The notes beneath the pieces are model-generated. The model did not search any database and had not been told where the DNA came from. It worked only from the letters and a program-made list of their open reading frames with translations. From an uncultured Paracoccaceae bacterium (GTDB lineage: Bacteria > Pseudomonadota > Alphaproteobacteria > Rhodobacterales > Rhodobacteraceae), in the NCBI GenBank assembly GCA_951812305.1, contig CATOSB010000008.1, positions 124,001-188,000 on the forward strand: a stretch of 64,000 bases of DNA, written 5' to 3'. The translations under genes and the position numbers were made by a program. Of this stretch, positions 47,869 to 57,731 are shown one piece after another (the first letter of the stretch is position 1; every line of letters begins with the position of its first letter).

Positions 47869-49507
47869 ATGCGACTCTGCGGCACAAAAGGACAACGGGG
47901 AGCAACCCGACTCCGGCAATCACAAGGCTCGGCACCGCCGCGCCTTCCAAACGTTCATCCGACGCCAGCCGAAAGGCCTGAACCGCAAGCGTGTCAAAGT
48001 TGAATGGCCGCAGGATCAATGTGGCCGGAAGCTCCTTCATTACGTCGACAAAGACCAAAAGCGCGGCAGTCATAAGGCTTGGGGTGAGAATGGGCATATG
48101 GACCTTGCGGATTGTCCCGTAAAGCGAATGACCCAAAACGCGTGCCGCTGAATCCATATTTGTGCTGACGGTGGCGATCCCACCCTCATATGCGCCAATT
48201 GCAGCGGCCAGAAACCGTATCATGTAAGCCGCGACCAGAACCCAGATCGACCCGGTCAGAAGCAGACCCGAACTGATCCCGAAGGAAACCCGCAACCAAC
48301 TGTCGAGTGCGTTGTCAAACGCGGCGAGAGGTACAAGCAGCCCCACCGCAATGACACCGCCCGGAACCGCATAGCCCAGACGGGCAAAAGACATGCTGAC
48401 CATTGCGATCGGGGAATTGGAGGCCCGGCGATATGAGCCGATTGTCAGGGCGGCCGCGACAGTGACAACCGCAGCAATGGCCGCAAGCATCACCGAGTTG
48501 CGGATGAATGTCAGATAACGCGGGCTCAACAAGTTCTGCTCGCTCTCCAACGCCATGGATACAAGCGCGATTGTCGGGATCAGCACACCGAACGCCACCG
48601 GAACAAGACAAGCCAAATATGCCATCCAGCCTGCCATGCGGCTAAGCCGAATACGCGCCATAACCTCTCCGGGGCGGGGCGCGTTATACTGTGCACCACT
48701 CCGGTTCAGCCGTTCCAGAAATACAAACAACAGCGCGAATGCGAGCAATCCCAACGCCAATTGTGCGGCCGCAGCGCGGTCACCAAATGTCAGCCAACTG
48801 GAATAGATGCCGGTTGCGTAAGTCTGCACGCTGAAATGGCTGACAGTTCCGAAATCCGCAATCGTTTCCATCGCGACCAGCAACACGCCCGCTGCGATGG
48901 CCGGGCGTGCAAGTGGCAGCGCGACGCGTAAGAAGGCAACCCAAGGACCCCGCCCAAGCGTTCTGGCCGCGACAAACGCCGTGGCGCTTTGTCCAAGAAA
49001 ACTCGCCCGCGCCAGAAGATATACGTAAGGGTATAGGACGAGGGTCAGCATCAGGATGGCACCGCCCAGGGACCGGATTTCCGGGAACCAATAGTCGCGC
49101 GGCCCCCAACCCGTTAATTCGCGCAGTGTCGATTGCACGATGCCGGGATGATCCAGCAAATGCGTGTAGGCATAGGCAAGAACGTAAGCCGGAAACGCCA
49201 ACGGGATGATCAAAGCGATTTCAAGCCAGCGGCGCCCGGGAAATGTCGTCATCGTGACAAGCCACGCAGCGCCGGTTCCAATGGCGAAGGCACCGAACCC
49301 CACAAAGGCGACCAAAATCAGGGTCGTCGCGCTGTAACGCAACAAAACCGTGTTTGCCAAATGCGAAAGTGTTTCCGTACCGCCGGAAAACGCAGCTGTC
49401 AGTACGGCGACGACAGGCAGCGCACATACCGCGGCGACGATGACGGCCGTTACACCAAGGCGGTGAGCAGAACTCACCTGCCGTTTCAATGTGTTCGCAG
49501 AGGACAA
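47855..49507 (-). CDS. ABC transporter permease, FbpB/iron(III) type
   Basis: 550 aa with two tandem BPD_transp_1 units and about 12 helices. The first EAA loop region reads ARTLGRGPWVAFLRVALPLA and the second ARVLGHSLYGTIRKVHMPIL, each followed by RPAI/TPSL. This two-domain permease of about 540 aa is the FbpB/SfuB type for ferric iron or, in related forms, thiamine. The binding protein and ATPase genes are not next to it, so specificity is not determined. Confidence 0.85.
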   Translation of the reverse strand: MSSANTLKRQVSSAHRLGVTAVIVAAVCALPVVAVLTAAFSGGTETLSHLANTVLLRYSATTLILVAFVGFGAFAIGTGAAWLVTMTTFPGRRWLEIALIIPLAFPAYVLAYAYTHLLDHPGIVQSTLRELTGWGPRDYWFPEIRSLGGAILMLTLVLYPYVYLLARASFLGQSATAFVAARTLGRGPWVAFLRVALPLARPAIAAGVLLVAMETIADFGTVSHFSVQTYATGIYSSWLTFGDRAAAAQLALGLLAFALLFVFLERLNRSGAQYNAPRPGEVMARIRLSRMAGWMAYLACLVPVAFGVLIPTIALVSMALESEQNLLSPRYLTFIRNSVMLAAIAAVVTVAAALTIGSYRRASNSPIAMVSMSFARLGYAVPGGVIAVGLLVPLAAFDNALDSWLRVSFGISSGLLLTGSIWVLVAAYMIRFLAAAIGAYEGGIATVSTNMDSAARVLGHSLYGTIRKVHMPILTPSLMTAALLVFVDVMKELPATLILRPFNFDTLAVQAFRLASDERLEGAAVPSLVIAGVGLLPVVLLCRRVAYRRN

Positions 49508-49578
49508 CGCGCCGCGCCTTACCGTGATTTAGGCTAGTATTTTAGTCAGGTATTGCCGGGACGGCAACTCGATACCGC

Positions 49579-49619
49579 AAAAAAGGATCCGGCCCGCCGC
49601 GAGGGACGCGGCGAGCCGG
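49579..49619 (-). terminator. Rho-independent terminator after the Hint gene
   Basis: Read on the minus strand: CCGGC...GCCGG stem with an inner CGCCGCG/CGCGGCG stem (49619-49589), then ATCCTTTTTT (49588-49579). It lies 36 bp downstream of the Hint gene stop. Confidence 0.8.
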
Positions 49620-49654
49620 GTAGCTTGCATTCATTTAGTGTCGTCGCGGGTCGC

Positions 49655-51493
49655 TTATTCAGCGGCCATCGACTGACGCAACATCCGTGCCTCATGCGCT
49701 TTCAGCGACTGACGGGCAGAGCTGTAGGCGCGGCGGCCTTCCGCTTTTTGCAGATCTGGGAAGAGCTTGAAGATCTCGTCCCGCTGATCATCGTCGATAC
49801 CATTCAGGCTGTGATCACCCGGCTGGAAGCTTTCGGTCCAGGATCCATCGCCCAGAATAACCTGGTGACGTTCAAACATCACGTGGATGTATTCCGTCCC
49901 CAGTGTGTCGATCTGGTGAACACCCGGCTGACCGACCAAATGCTTGGCCGCTACCAGAACCTCGCGCTCGTCAAAGAGCACCTGGGTCTGGCTGTTGGCC
50001 ACCAGCATACGGTGGTTCGGGCTGACCATCATGTCACGCTCTGGCAGATTGTTGCCAAGCGCACCTTTCTTGATCAGCACCGGTTTCAGCTTTGGTTCCT
50101 GGATAAGGTCCTGAGCGGACAGCTTTTTCTTGCCGATCCAGTGGATGTCCTGAACACCATCGTCACGTGTGATAACACGGTCGCCGACATGCAGTTCCTC
50201 GACGTTGATCTCGCCCCGCGGCGTTGCGATGCGCGATCCCGGCGTGAAGCAGATGATCAGACGCTCGATTTCGGCAAAAGTCATCGTGCCTTCGATGGTG
50301 CCGTCATCCGCAAGGAAGTTGACCGTACCGCTGGTCGAGTCGCCGTCGGCATCCACTGTCTCGCCCACGATCTCGAACCGACCAAGACCAGTCAAGTCCA
50401 GGGTATCGACGTCGTTGCCGCCAGTGCCACCGTCGGCAATGTCGCCAAACGCATCCTCGCGGTTGTTGATGATGAACTCATCGCGGTCATCGCCACCGAA
50501 CATGGTGTCGGCGCCCTGACCACCGATCAGATCATCCTGACCGACCTCGCCGTGAATCTCATCGTCGTCGATGCCACCGTCCAGAGTGTCGGCGCCGTTG
50601 CCACCAAAGATGGTGTCATCGTCGTCTTCACCGAAGATCAGGTCGTTGCCATTTTCGCCATCCAGAAGGTCGCGGCCATTCTCCGGGTCCGGGTCGCCTC
50701 CATTGGGGTACGAACCTTCGTCTGGAATATTCAATGCGTCGGGCGCACTTGGGCCCAGGCCACCATAAATGGTGTCGTTGCCACCGTCGCCACGGACAGT
50801 GTCGGCACCTTCACCTGCCGTGATGATGTCATCACCCAAACCGGCCTCGACGACGTCGTTGTCGATGCCAGATAAGATGGTGTCGTCACCGCCACCGGCA
50901 TTGATGGTATCTGCATCGTCGCCGGTCGAGATCCAGTCGTTGCCTGTTCCCGAGATGATAAAGTCGCGGTCATCGTTCGGATCGACGTCGACCGGTATAC
51001 CCGGCAGCGGGCCGTAAGGGCCAAAGCCCCAACCGTCGCCGTTCTTGTCGTCTAGCAGCCGCGGATCGTCGTTGCCAACATTTATGACATTGTCGCCGTT
51101 GCCCGCGTCGATCGTGTCCGAACCACCAGGACCATCGACAGTATCGTCGCCATCGCCCAACATGATCCGCTCGATCTCTTCGAACGTGGTTGTGCCGCTG
51201 CCATCGGTGATCGTGCCCTCTTCTGGCCCGGTCAGCGTAACGGTCAGATCATCGTCGATATCGGATGTGTCGATTTTGTCGCCATCTGTCTCGTCAGCCT
51301 CGCCGCCGATGATCTCATCATTGTCGATACCGTCGGTCAGAACAAATTCGTCGTCACCGGCACCACCGTCCACAGTGTCGTCGCCGTCACCACTGTCGAT
51401 GGTGTCGTCGCCGCCGTTGCCGAATATGGTGTCATCGTCACCGTCAAAGCCGTCAATCTGGTCTCCCGGAAGGTCGGTGTAACCCGGCTCCAT
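49655..51493 (-). CDS. RTX-repeat protein with C-terminal Hint domain (downstream half)
   Basis: 612 aa from ATG 51493. Residues about 10-360 contain many hemolysin-type calcium-binding nonapeptides (GGDDTIDSGDGDDTVDGGAG, DDTIFGGNGADTLDGG). Residues about 415-560 are a Hint_2 domain: CFTPGSRIATPRGEINVEEL, HVGDRVITRDDG, VSPNHRMLVAN. The C-terminus is helical (RRAYSSARQSLKAHEARMLR). It is in the same frame as the upstream 1339-aa ORF, separated only by TAA CTG, so it is probably the 3' half of one long type I-secreted protein. Confidence 0.85.
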   Translation of the reverse strand: MEPGYTDLPGDQIDGFDGDDDTIFGNGGDDTIDSGDGDDTVDGGAGDDEFVLTDGIDNDEIIGGEADETDGDKIDTSDIDDDLTVTLTGPEEGTITDGSGTTTFEEIERIMLGDGDDTVDGPGGSDTIDAGNGDNVINVGNDDPRLLDDKNGDGWGFGPYGPLPGIPVDVDPNDDRDFIISGTGNDWISTGDDADTINAGGGDDTILSGIDNDVVEAGLGDDIITAGEGADTVRGDGGNDTIYGGLGPSAPDALNIPDEGSYPNGGDPDPENGRDLLDGENGNDLIFGEDDDDTIFGGNGADTLDGGIDDDEIHGEVGQDDLIGGQGADTMFGGDDRDEFIINNREDAFGDIADGGTGGNDVDTLDLTGLGRFEIVGETVDADGDSTSGTVNFLADDGTIEGTMTFAEIERLIICFTPGSRIATPRGEINVEELHVGDRVITRDDGVQDIHWIGKKKLSAQDLIQEPKLKPVLIKKGALGNNLPERDMMVSPNHRMLVANSQTQVLFDEREVLVAAKHLVGQPGVHQIDTLGTEYIHVMFERHQVILGDGSWTESFQPGDHSLNGIDDDQRDEIFKLFPDLQKAEGRRAYSSARQSLKAHEARMLRQSMAAE

Positions 51494-51496
51494 CAG

Positions 51497-54400
51497 TTAG
51501 CCCGTATCCAACCCGTCAACCGGCCCAATCACGTCATTGACGACGACACTAACCGTTGCCGTATCCGTGCCACCATTTCCATCGGAAACGGTATAGGTAA
51601 ACGTATCGGTTCCAACAAACGCGACATCCGGCGTGTAGCTTACGGTGCCATCGCCATTGTCGACCACTGTACCGTTTGGCGGTTGAGTAATGCTGTCAAC
51701 CGTCAGGGTATCGCCTTCAACGTCGCTGTCATTGGCAAGAACATCGATGATAACGGGTGTTCCCTGATCTGTAGTGCTAGAATCGTCGACCGCATCCGGG
51801 TCGTCGTTGATTGGATTTACAGTAACCTCGATCAGTCCGATCCCCTGATCCCCGTCGGGATCCTCGGCAATGTACGTAATGGTGTCGCTGCCGTTGAAGT
51901 CTTGGTTCGGAGTATAAGTGATCGTCCCGTCGGGGTTCACTACAACAGTACCATTTAGTGCAGTCGGCGTGCCGGCGATCATCAACGCGTCGCCATCCGG
52001 GTGAGTGTCATTTGCCAGCGGATCAATGACAACAGGAGTGTCCTCATCCGTTTCTGCAACGTCGTCCACAACAATTGGCGCATCGTCATCCGGTGCAATG
52101 ACCACCGTCACTTCCGCGGTATCGGTCAGCCCGTTGCCGTCCGAAATCGTGTAAGTGATGGTCGCTGTACCGTTGAAATGCTCGGCCGGTGTAAACAGAA
52201 GCTCGTTGGCAACAATTTCCACAGTGCCCTCGTCGGCAGGCACAGTCGCGGAAATGATCGTCAGGTCGTCTCCGTCGGGATCGCTGTCGTTAAACAGGAC
52301 GTCGATCGTGACCGGCGTATCTTCGTCGGTTGAGTCGAGGTCATCTTCAGCAATCGGCGCATCGTTGACCGCGCCGACGGAAATAATCGCTTCACCATCG
52401 TCAAAGCCACCGTTTCCATCCGTTACTGTATAGGAAATCGTGGCGGGGCCATTGAAGTTTAGCGCCGGTGTGAACGTGACCGTACCGTCGCCATTGTCGA
52501 CAACGCTGCCCTGCTCTGGCGGAACGCTTAATGCGAAGATTTCGAGATCGTCGCCATCGACATCAGTGTCGTTGCCCAAAAGGTCGACAACAACTGGTAC
52601 ATCTTCGTCCGTTGTATCGATGTCATCCACCGCAACCGGATCGTCGTTGACCGGGTGCACGGTGACCGCAACTTCGGCGTCCGAGGTGCCGCCATTGCCG
52701 TCGGTGATCGAGTAAGTGATCGTCGCCGGGCCGTTGTAGTTTTCGGCGGGCGTAAAGACCAACTCATTGCCAATGATTTCAACTGTACCCTGATTCGCCG
52801 GAACCGAAGCGCCGGTGATTTCAAGGTCGTCGCCATCGGGATCGGTGTCGTTCGCCAGAACGTCGATGGTGACAGGCGTGTCCTCATCAGTTTCGGCAAC
52901 ATCGTCATTGGCCGTCGGGCCGTCATTGACCGCGCCGACATTGACTGTTGCCATGCCGGTGTCAGTGCCACCATTGCCGTCAGATACGACGTAGGTGATG
53001 ATAGCCGGACCGTTATAGTTGGGTGCAGGCGTAAATGTGACGGTTCCGTCGCCATTGTCGACGACGCTGCCAACGGCAGGATCGACATCCAGCGAGATGA
53101 TTTCGAGGTCGTCACCATCAACGTCGACGTCATTGCCCAAAAGATCGACCACGACCGGAACGTCTTCATCCGTTTCGGCAAAGTCATCCACCGCAATCGG
53201 AGCATCGTTGACGTTATTCACAGTCACGGTGACCTCGGCCACATCGGTGCCGCCGTTACCGTCGGTGATCGAGTAGCTGATCGTCGCCTCGCCAAAGAAG
53301 TCGTCGGCAGGCACGTAACGCAACTCATTGCCGACAATCGATACCGTGCCTTGTTCTGCCGGAACCGAGGCGCCGGTGATCGTTAGATCATCGCCGTCAA
53401 CGTCCGTGTCGTTCGCCAGAACGTCGATCAGAATAGGTGTTTCTTCGTCCGTCTCGGCTACATCGTTGACCGGTGCGACGTTGAACGTGATCTCTGCCGT
53501 GTCGGTTCCACCGTTGCCATCTGAAATGGTGTAGGTGATCGTCTCCGACCCGTTCCAGTTTTCATCTGGCGTATATGTATAAGTGCCGTCGCCATTGTCG
53601 GTCAGCGTGCCGTTGACCGGATCGTCGATAGAGATCACCTCCAGCGGGTCGCCATCGGGATCGCTGTCATTCGCCGTCGGATCAAACGTGGCCGACGTGT
53701 CCTCATCAAGGTTCACAACATCATCCATCGCATCCGGGTCTTCATTCTGCGGATCGGTCAGGATGGTTTCGATCTGGCTGAACTCCAGCGTCGAGCCGTC
53801 TTCGAACGTTACGGTGCCCATAAGCGCGCCGTCGTCAGATCCGTCCGTCGAGGACACAATGGTGACGCGGCCAGTGCCGCGCAGGTCGAGCACGTCGTTG
53901 TCGGTTTCGTCGTCGGGGCCGTTGCCGCCCACGATAACGTCGCCGTCACCGTCTGCAGCGGTCGACACGATGAACGTGTCATCGCCGTCTTCGCCGAACA
54001 TGTCGTCGGAACCGCCGCCGCCGGTGATCACATCGTCGCCAGCAACACCAGGATCGAAATCGGTAACATCAAAGGCGATGTCGGTGACGTTGATGCCGGT
54101 GTTAAGGTTGCCAAGTTGCTCGTGGTAGATTTCGAACCGCACAACTGGTCCCGGGATCGTCACCAGAACCGAATGCTGGGGCGAATCATCGTTATGATAA
54201 TTGTCGTCATTGCTGGCCGCCGTGTCGTTGCCAGCCACGCCATCTGTATCGCTCAGATCAAGGCCAGTACCTGCGTCTGACAGAACAACCTCAATCGGGT
54301 TGCCGTCAGCATCCCAAGCGCGAACCGTGACCTGACCGTCGCCGTCGATATCGTTGATACGGAATTCGACATTCTCAAGCGGGGTGTCGGACACCCAGCG

Positions 54401-55516
54401 ATAGCCTGCTGCACCGTCGTCACCGTTGGTGATCGATTCCAGCGAGGCGTTTTCGTTTGCCGCTGCGTCAAGATCATCGGTATTCTGATCCGTCGTTTCA
54501 TATACAGTCTCGGCGTCATCATCTTCATACAAGATCGAGAAGGTGACATTCGCGTTGCCAGTGTCCTGCGTAAAGCCGTTGGCGTCATTGTCGTGGCCGA
54601 AGTTCGGCGCCTCGTCCCATTCGAAGATTTCGCGGGTCGTGCTACCGCTGCCGCCGGAATCACCGTAAATGGTGTCGTCACCACCTTCACCATCGATGGT
54701 GTCGTCGCCGCCGTTACCATAGATCAGGTCGGCGTCTTCGGTGATGATATCGCCGCCCTGATTGGTCGGCGCATTGGAATCGTCGTAGCCGAGTTCCATC
54801 ACCTCGCCGAAGGCTTCGCCGTCTACGGCGCCATCCGGCGCGGTTTCGGATTCATACACCGCGACGTAATCAATTGAGCCGTCGAAGTAATGATCATATT
54901 CGGCGTCGTCTTCTTCGCGGGCACCGAATGTGAAAATCTCATCGTCATTGTCACCAATGTCCATTGTCAGACCAGTTTGGTTGCTGGTCAGAGTCTGGTT
55001 ATTGCCATCGGTCAGGTTCTCGACGACCAACGTGACGCCGGTGTCTTCGTCCCATGTGTATTTCACATTGATCAGATCGCCGGGGTCCACGATTCCGGCC
55101 TGCGTCGTGAGAATTTCCTCGTCGCCGTCGCCGTTGCAGTGAATTACTTTTATACGGCCATCCTGCAGCACCGAGATATTGAAGTAACCCTCGCTGCCGC
55201 GATCGTCGTATTCGCCGCGGTTTACTATCGAGTCAGGGCTGGAGCCGATATGCTGGTCCTGTGTGAACTGCACCTCGATGGTGCCGCGGGCCATGTCGAA
55301 AACACTTTCTTCCGGTCCGCCGTCGTCTCCCTCGACATCGAAGTAATCGCCATTCCCATCGAAATGGGCGCGATCACCGCTGGCCGATCCGTTTCCGTGG
55401 AAGTGTCCGTTTTGGGCGATCCCATCGTCCAAACCAGTGTCGGCATTTGAATTGCCGTTGATGAAGTCCCAAAGGCCAACCAGGCCCGTTACGGAATTCG
55501 GATCAAAATTCGACAT
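51497..55516 (-). CDS. Giant RTX/tandem-95 repeat surface protein (upstream half)
   Basis: 1339 aa from ATG 55516 (GAAGGAAC upstream). Residues 1-235: a LamG/concanavalin-like domain (GLVGLWDFINGNSNADTGLD, GSIDYVAVYESETAP). Then a short RTX part (YGNGGDDTIDGEGGDDTIYG), a beta domain (residues about 290-480), another RTX-like part, and eight tandem cadherin-like repeats of about 90 aa (pattern VDD..TDED.PV.ID.L.NDTD.DGD.L). No signal peptide, consistent with type I export. Probably a cell-surface adhesin or biofilm protein. A single TAA separates it from the Hint half. Confidence 0.85.
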   Translation of the reverse strand: MSNFDPNSVTGLVGLWDFINGNSNADTGLDDGIAQNGHFHGNGSASGDRAHFDGNGDYFDVEGDDGGPEESVFDMARGTIEVQFTQDQHIGSSPDSIVNRGEYDDRGSEGYFNISVLQDGRIKVIHCNGDGDEEILTTQAGIVDPGDLINVKYTWDEDTGVTLVVENLTDGNNQTLTSNQTGLTMDIGDNDDEIFTFGAREEDDAEYDHYFDGSIDYVAVYESETAPDGAVDGEAFGEVMELGYDDSNAPTNQGGDIITEDADLIYGNGGDDTIDGEGGDDTIYGDSGGSGSTTREIFEWDEAPNFGHDNDANGFTQDTGNANVTFSILYEDDDAETVYETTDQNTDDLDAAANENASLESITNGDDGAAGYRWVSDTPLENVEFRINDIDGDGQVTVRAWDADGNPIEVVLSDAGTGLDLSDTDGVAGNDTAASNDDNYHNDDSPQHSVLVTIPGPVVRFEIYHEQLGNLNTGINVTDIAFDVTDFDPGVAGDDVITGGGGSDDMFGEDGDDTFIVSTAADGDGDVIVGGNGPDDETDNDVLDLRGTGRVTIVSSTDGSDDGALMGTVTFEDGSTLEFSQIETILTDPQNEDPDAMDDVVNLDEDTSATFDPTANDSDPDGDPLEVISIDDPVNGTLTDNGDGTYTYTPDENWNGSETITYTISDGNGGTDTAEITFNVAPVNDVAETDEETPILIDVLANDTDVDGDDLTITGASVPAEQGTVSIVGNELRYVPADDFFGEATISYSITDGNGGTDVAEVTVTVNNVNDAPIAVDDFAETDEDVPVVVDLLGNDVDVDGDDLEIISLDVDPAVGSVVDNGDGTVTFTPAPNYNGPAIITYVVSDGNGGTDTGMATVNVGAVNDGPTANDDVAETDEDTPVTIDVLANDTDPDGDDLEITGASVPANQGTVEIIGNELVFTPAENYNGPATITYSITDGNGGTSDAEVAVTVHPVNDDPVAVDDIDTTDEDVPVVVDLLGNDTDVDGDDLEIFALSVPPEQGSVVDNGDGTVTFTPALNFNGPATISYTVTDGNGGFDDGEAIISVGAVNDAPIAEDDLDSTDEDTPVTIDVLFNDSDPDGDDLTIISATVPADEGTVEIVANELLFTPAEHFNGTATITYTISDGNGLTDTAEVTVVIAPDDDAPIVVDDVAETDEDTPVVIDPLANDTHPDGDALMIAGTPTALNGTVVVNPDGTITYTPNQDFNGSDTITYIAEDPDGDQGIGLIEVTVNPINDDPDAVDDSSTTDQGTPVIIDVLANDSDVEGDTLTVDSITQPPNGTVVDNGDGTVSYTPDVAFVGTDTFTYTVSDGNGGTDTATVSVVVNDVIGPVDGLDTG

Positions 55517-55884
55517 CGCTTATGTTCCTTCACAATCCGACCCACACCCACCCAGTTGCGCGAGACGTTTCCCCTAAATACGCGGACGCACCCATTGCGC
55601 CAGCGTTTCCCTAGTTTTCATTCCTGGATCGAAGTTTTTAGCCCCGGATCCCCTGCGTTCTCTTTTGCGGTGGGCGAGATTTGGAACATGCAAAAAGACC
55701 GGCCCCGTGCCTGAGTCTTCTAATTGCAGATGGTTCCGATCCTGTCGAAACCCAACGTCACCGAACCCCCTGTCCGATGTGCGTCTTCCAAACCGTGCCA
55801 CATTGGCCGCAGCAACCCCCACAAAAACAACATCTAATATGAAGGCATATGGCGGTCGCTAAAACAGTTTTATGGCAATCTTCG
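55517..55884. other. Gene-free upstream region of the RTX gene
   Basis: 368 bp between the RTX start and IS66 copy C. I see no supported gene; a minus-strand 82-aa frame at 55574-55822 has no ribosome binding site and no recognisable content. The region presumably carries the RTX promoter. It may have been longer before IS66 insertion. Confidence 0.6.
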
Positions 55885-57485
55885 GTAACTCCCAAGCACC
55901 CTGTCCGATAGGGTTGCGGGGTTTTGTTCCGTCAGAGCCGTGCGATGATCTGAGGTGGTGACAGGGTCAGGATTTCCAGGATGTTGAACCGGTGTTTTCT
56001 GGCCGTCGAGATGACGGACCTGATGTCGGCGAAGACCCGCGCGCCCTCGAGGGTGCGGAAGGTGCCCGAGATTTTCATGCGCAGCTTCATCATGCGCAGG
56101 TCCTGTTCGGCCTGATTGTTTGTGAATGGGACCGCGAAGTCGGCGATGAATCGCAAAACGTCATCGCGGTAGTCACGCAGGCGGAGGAGCAGGTTGTGGC
56201 CTGGCCGCCTGGCTTTTCGGCCGCGGGTGCCGGGGCTTTTGGCCAGCGGGGGCTGGCGTTCGTGGAAGGCGAGCCCCTTGGCGAGGATCGCCATGTATCT
56301 GGTGACTATACCCTGGCGAACCAGTTCCGGGAGTTCGGTCTCGCCTTGATCCTGAGCCGCGCATCTGAGCTGATTGGCGCTATGAAGCACTGCGCTCATC
56401 TCCGTCGCCCAAGGCTCTTTTTCGATCTCTTCGATGGCCTTGAGTTCGCGCAAGTGATGCGCCCCGCAGAGGGCGTGGGCGTCCACTCCGCTCATATGGG
56501 CGTAGTAGGGTTTCCAGTGATCATGAATGATCGTCCCGCCGGTCAGGAAGGTTGGAACAGCACCGCGTTTGGCGCTGATGCGGTAATGGGTGAAGGCGGT
56601 ATCGCAGATCGTGTGCAGCCAGTGCAGCTTGCCGGCAACACGAAGTCCGGTCTCGTCCAGATGCCGAACGCCGCCTTCGGCAAGCCGGGCGAGAATGTGT
56701 TCAACCACGACACCCATCTTATTTGCCGCGCCGCGCGTCCAGTTGGTCACGCTGGCCGCGCACAAGCTGGTGGCCCCAAACAGGTCGCGCATAAGCTGGC
56801 AGACCCGATCCTCGGGTATCAGCTGCTGAACATTGCAATAGACCGCCACTGCCCGCATGCGCGTGCCATATTGCACATGCGCGGCCACGCCATCGGGAAA
56901 GCCAGCCGTCGTCGTGGCTCGACAATGGTCGCAACAATAAACCGCCGCCTGATGCTCGGTGACCTCCAGGCGTGGCGCAGGCAAGTCGAACACCTGACGC
57001 TTCTCGATCCCTTTCACCATCTCCGCCGTCAGGGCGCTCTGACAGGCGCTGCAATGCGTCGCCTCATGCCGTTCGACAAAGTCGGGTGTTGACGTCTGGC
57101 GCAGGGTGTCGCCCCGGTGGCCAACTTGGCCGCCACTTTTCTTTCCGGATTTGCCACGCAGGCTGCGCGGGGCTGGCTTCTTCAGGCCATCACTTGAAGG
57201 GGGCTTGCTGCTATTGCTGCTGTTCTTGGCCAACTGTCGGCGCAGGTCCGTGATCTCTTCCGCCATGCTCGCCAACGCAGCTTCAAGCTCAGCGATCCGA
57301 CGCAGAGCCGTGGCGAGAAGTTGTTCAAGGGCGGCAACCTGATCCATCCCACCACTGATTCAGAGAAATCAACCCGGCGCCACAGAATTCAGACAAGAAA
57401 GAAAAAAAACACGCGCAAAATGGCAAATTCGACTCACCATAAAACTGACAATAACACTCAAACGTGGGGGGTGCTTGGGAGTTAC
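55885..57485 (-). mobile_element. IS66-family element, full length (copy C), 1601 bp
   Basis: Same ends (GTAACTCCCAAGCACCC and inverse), length and orientation as copy B; I found one base difference (A for C in the codon 56307 region). Flanks AATCTTCG and CGTTTTTC do not match, so no target duplication remains. Same orientation as B, 25.5 kb apart. Confidence 0.92.
55932..57347 (-). CDS. IS66 family transposase (TnpC), copy C
   Basis: 471 aa, the same sequence as the transposase of copy B as far as I can compare, with the zipper, zinc-finger-like part and DDE residues described there. Intact frame. Confidence 0.95.
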   Translation of the reverse strand: MDQVAALEQLLATALRRIAELEAALASMAEEITDLRRQLAKNSSNSSKPPSSDGLKKPAPRSLRGKSGKKSGGQVGHRGDTLRQTSTPDFVERHEATHCSACQSALTAEMVKGIEKRQVFDLPAPRLEVTEHQAAVYCCDHCRATTTAGFPDGVAAHVQYGTRMRAVAVYCNVQQLIPEDRVCQLMRDLFGATSLCAASVTNWTRGAANKMGVVVEHILARLAEGGVRHLDETGLRVAGKLHWLHTICDTAFTHYRISAKRGAVPTFLTGGTIIHDHWKPYYAHMSGVDAHALCGAHHLRELKAIEEIEKEPWATEMSAVLHSANQLRCAAQDQGETELPELVRQGIVTRYMAILAKGLAFHERQPPLAKSPGTRGRKARRPGHNLLLRLRDYRDDVLRFIADFAVPFTNNQAEQDLRMMKLRMKISGTFRTLEGARVFADIRSVISTARKHRFNILEILTLSPPQIIARL

Positions 57486-57731
57486 CGTTTTTCTTTATTA
57501 AGCGATGGCAAAAAATATGGCCACAATGTGCAGTGAATGGCCACATTGTGCACAGTCGTTCAACCTTGCTGGGGTATTTCGCCCCGAAACTCGCCCGATT
57601 GTCGCGAATCGGAGTTTCCAATTGGCTGTACGGAATTCCTGTGGATTTGGCCCGGTCGCCGCTTTCATCGCAGGTCAGTTGTCGCAAAGAATATTTCGCC
57701 GTCCTGACTCGCAGGACCTGCAGAGTTCAAG
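57486..57731. other. Gene-free region with 16-bp near-direct repeats
   Basis: 246 bp between IS66 copy C and the sulfatase stop. ATGGCCACAATGTGCA (57517-57532) and ATGGCCACATTGTGCA (57537-57552) differ at one base with a 20-bp period; CACAATGTG and CACATTGTG are reverse complements. Nothing else recognisable; no terminator with a U-tract seen for the sulfatase. Confidence 0.6.

Noticed and set aside
55992..57092. Plus-strand 366-codon frames inside the IS66 copies (also at 28845-29945)
   Set aside because: Antisense to the IS66 transposase; present only because the same DNA is copied.
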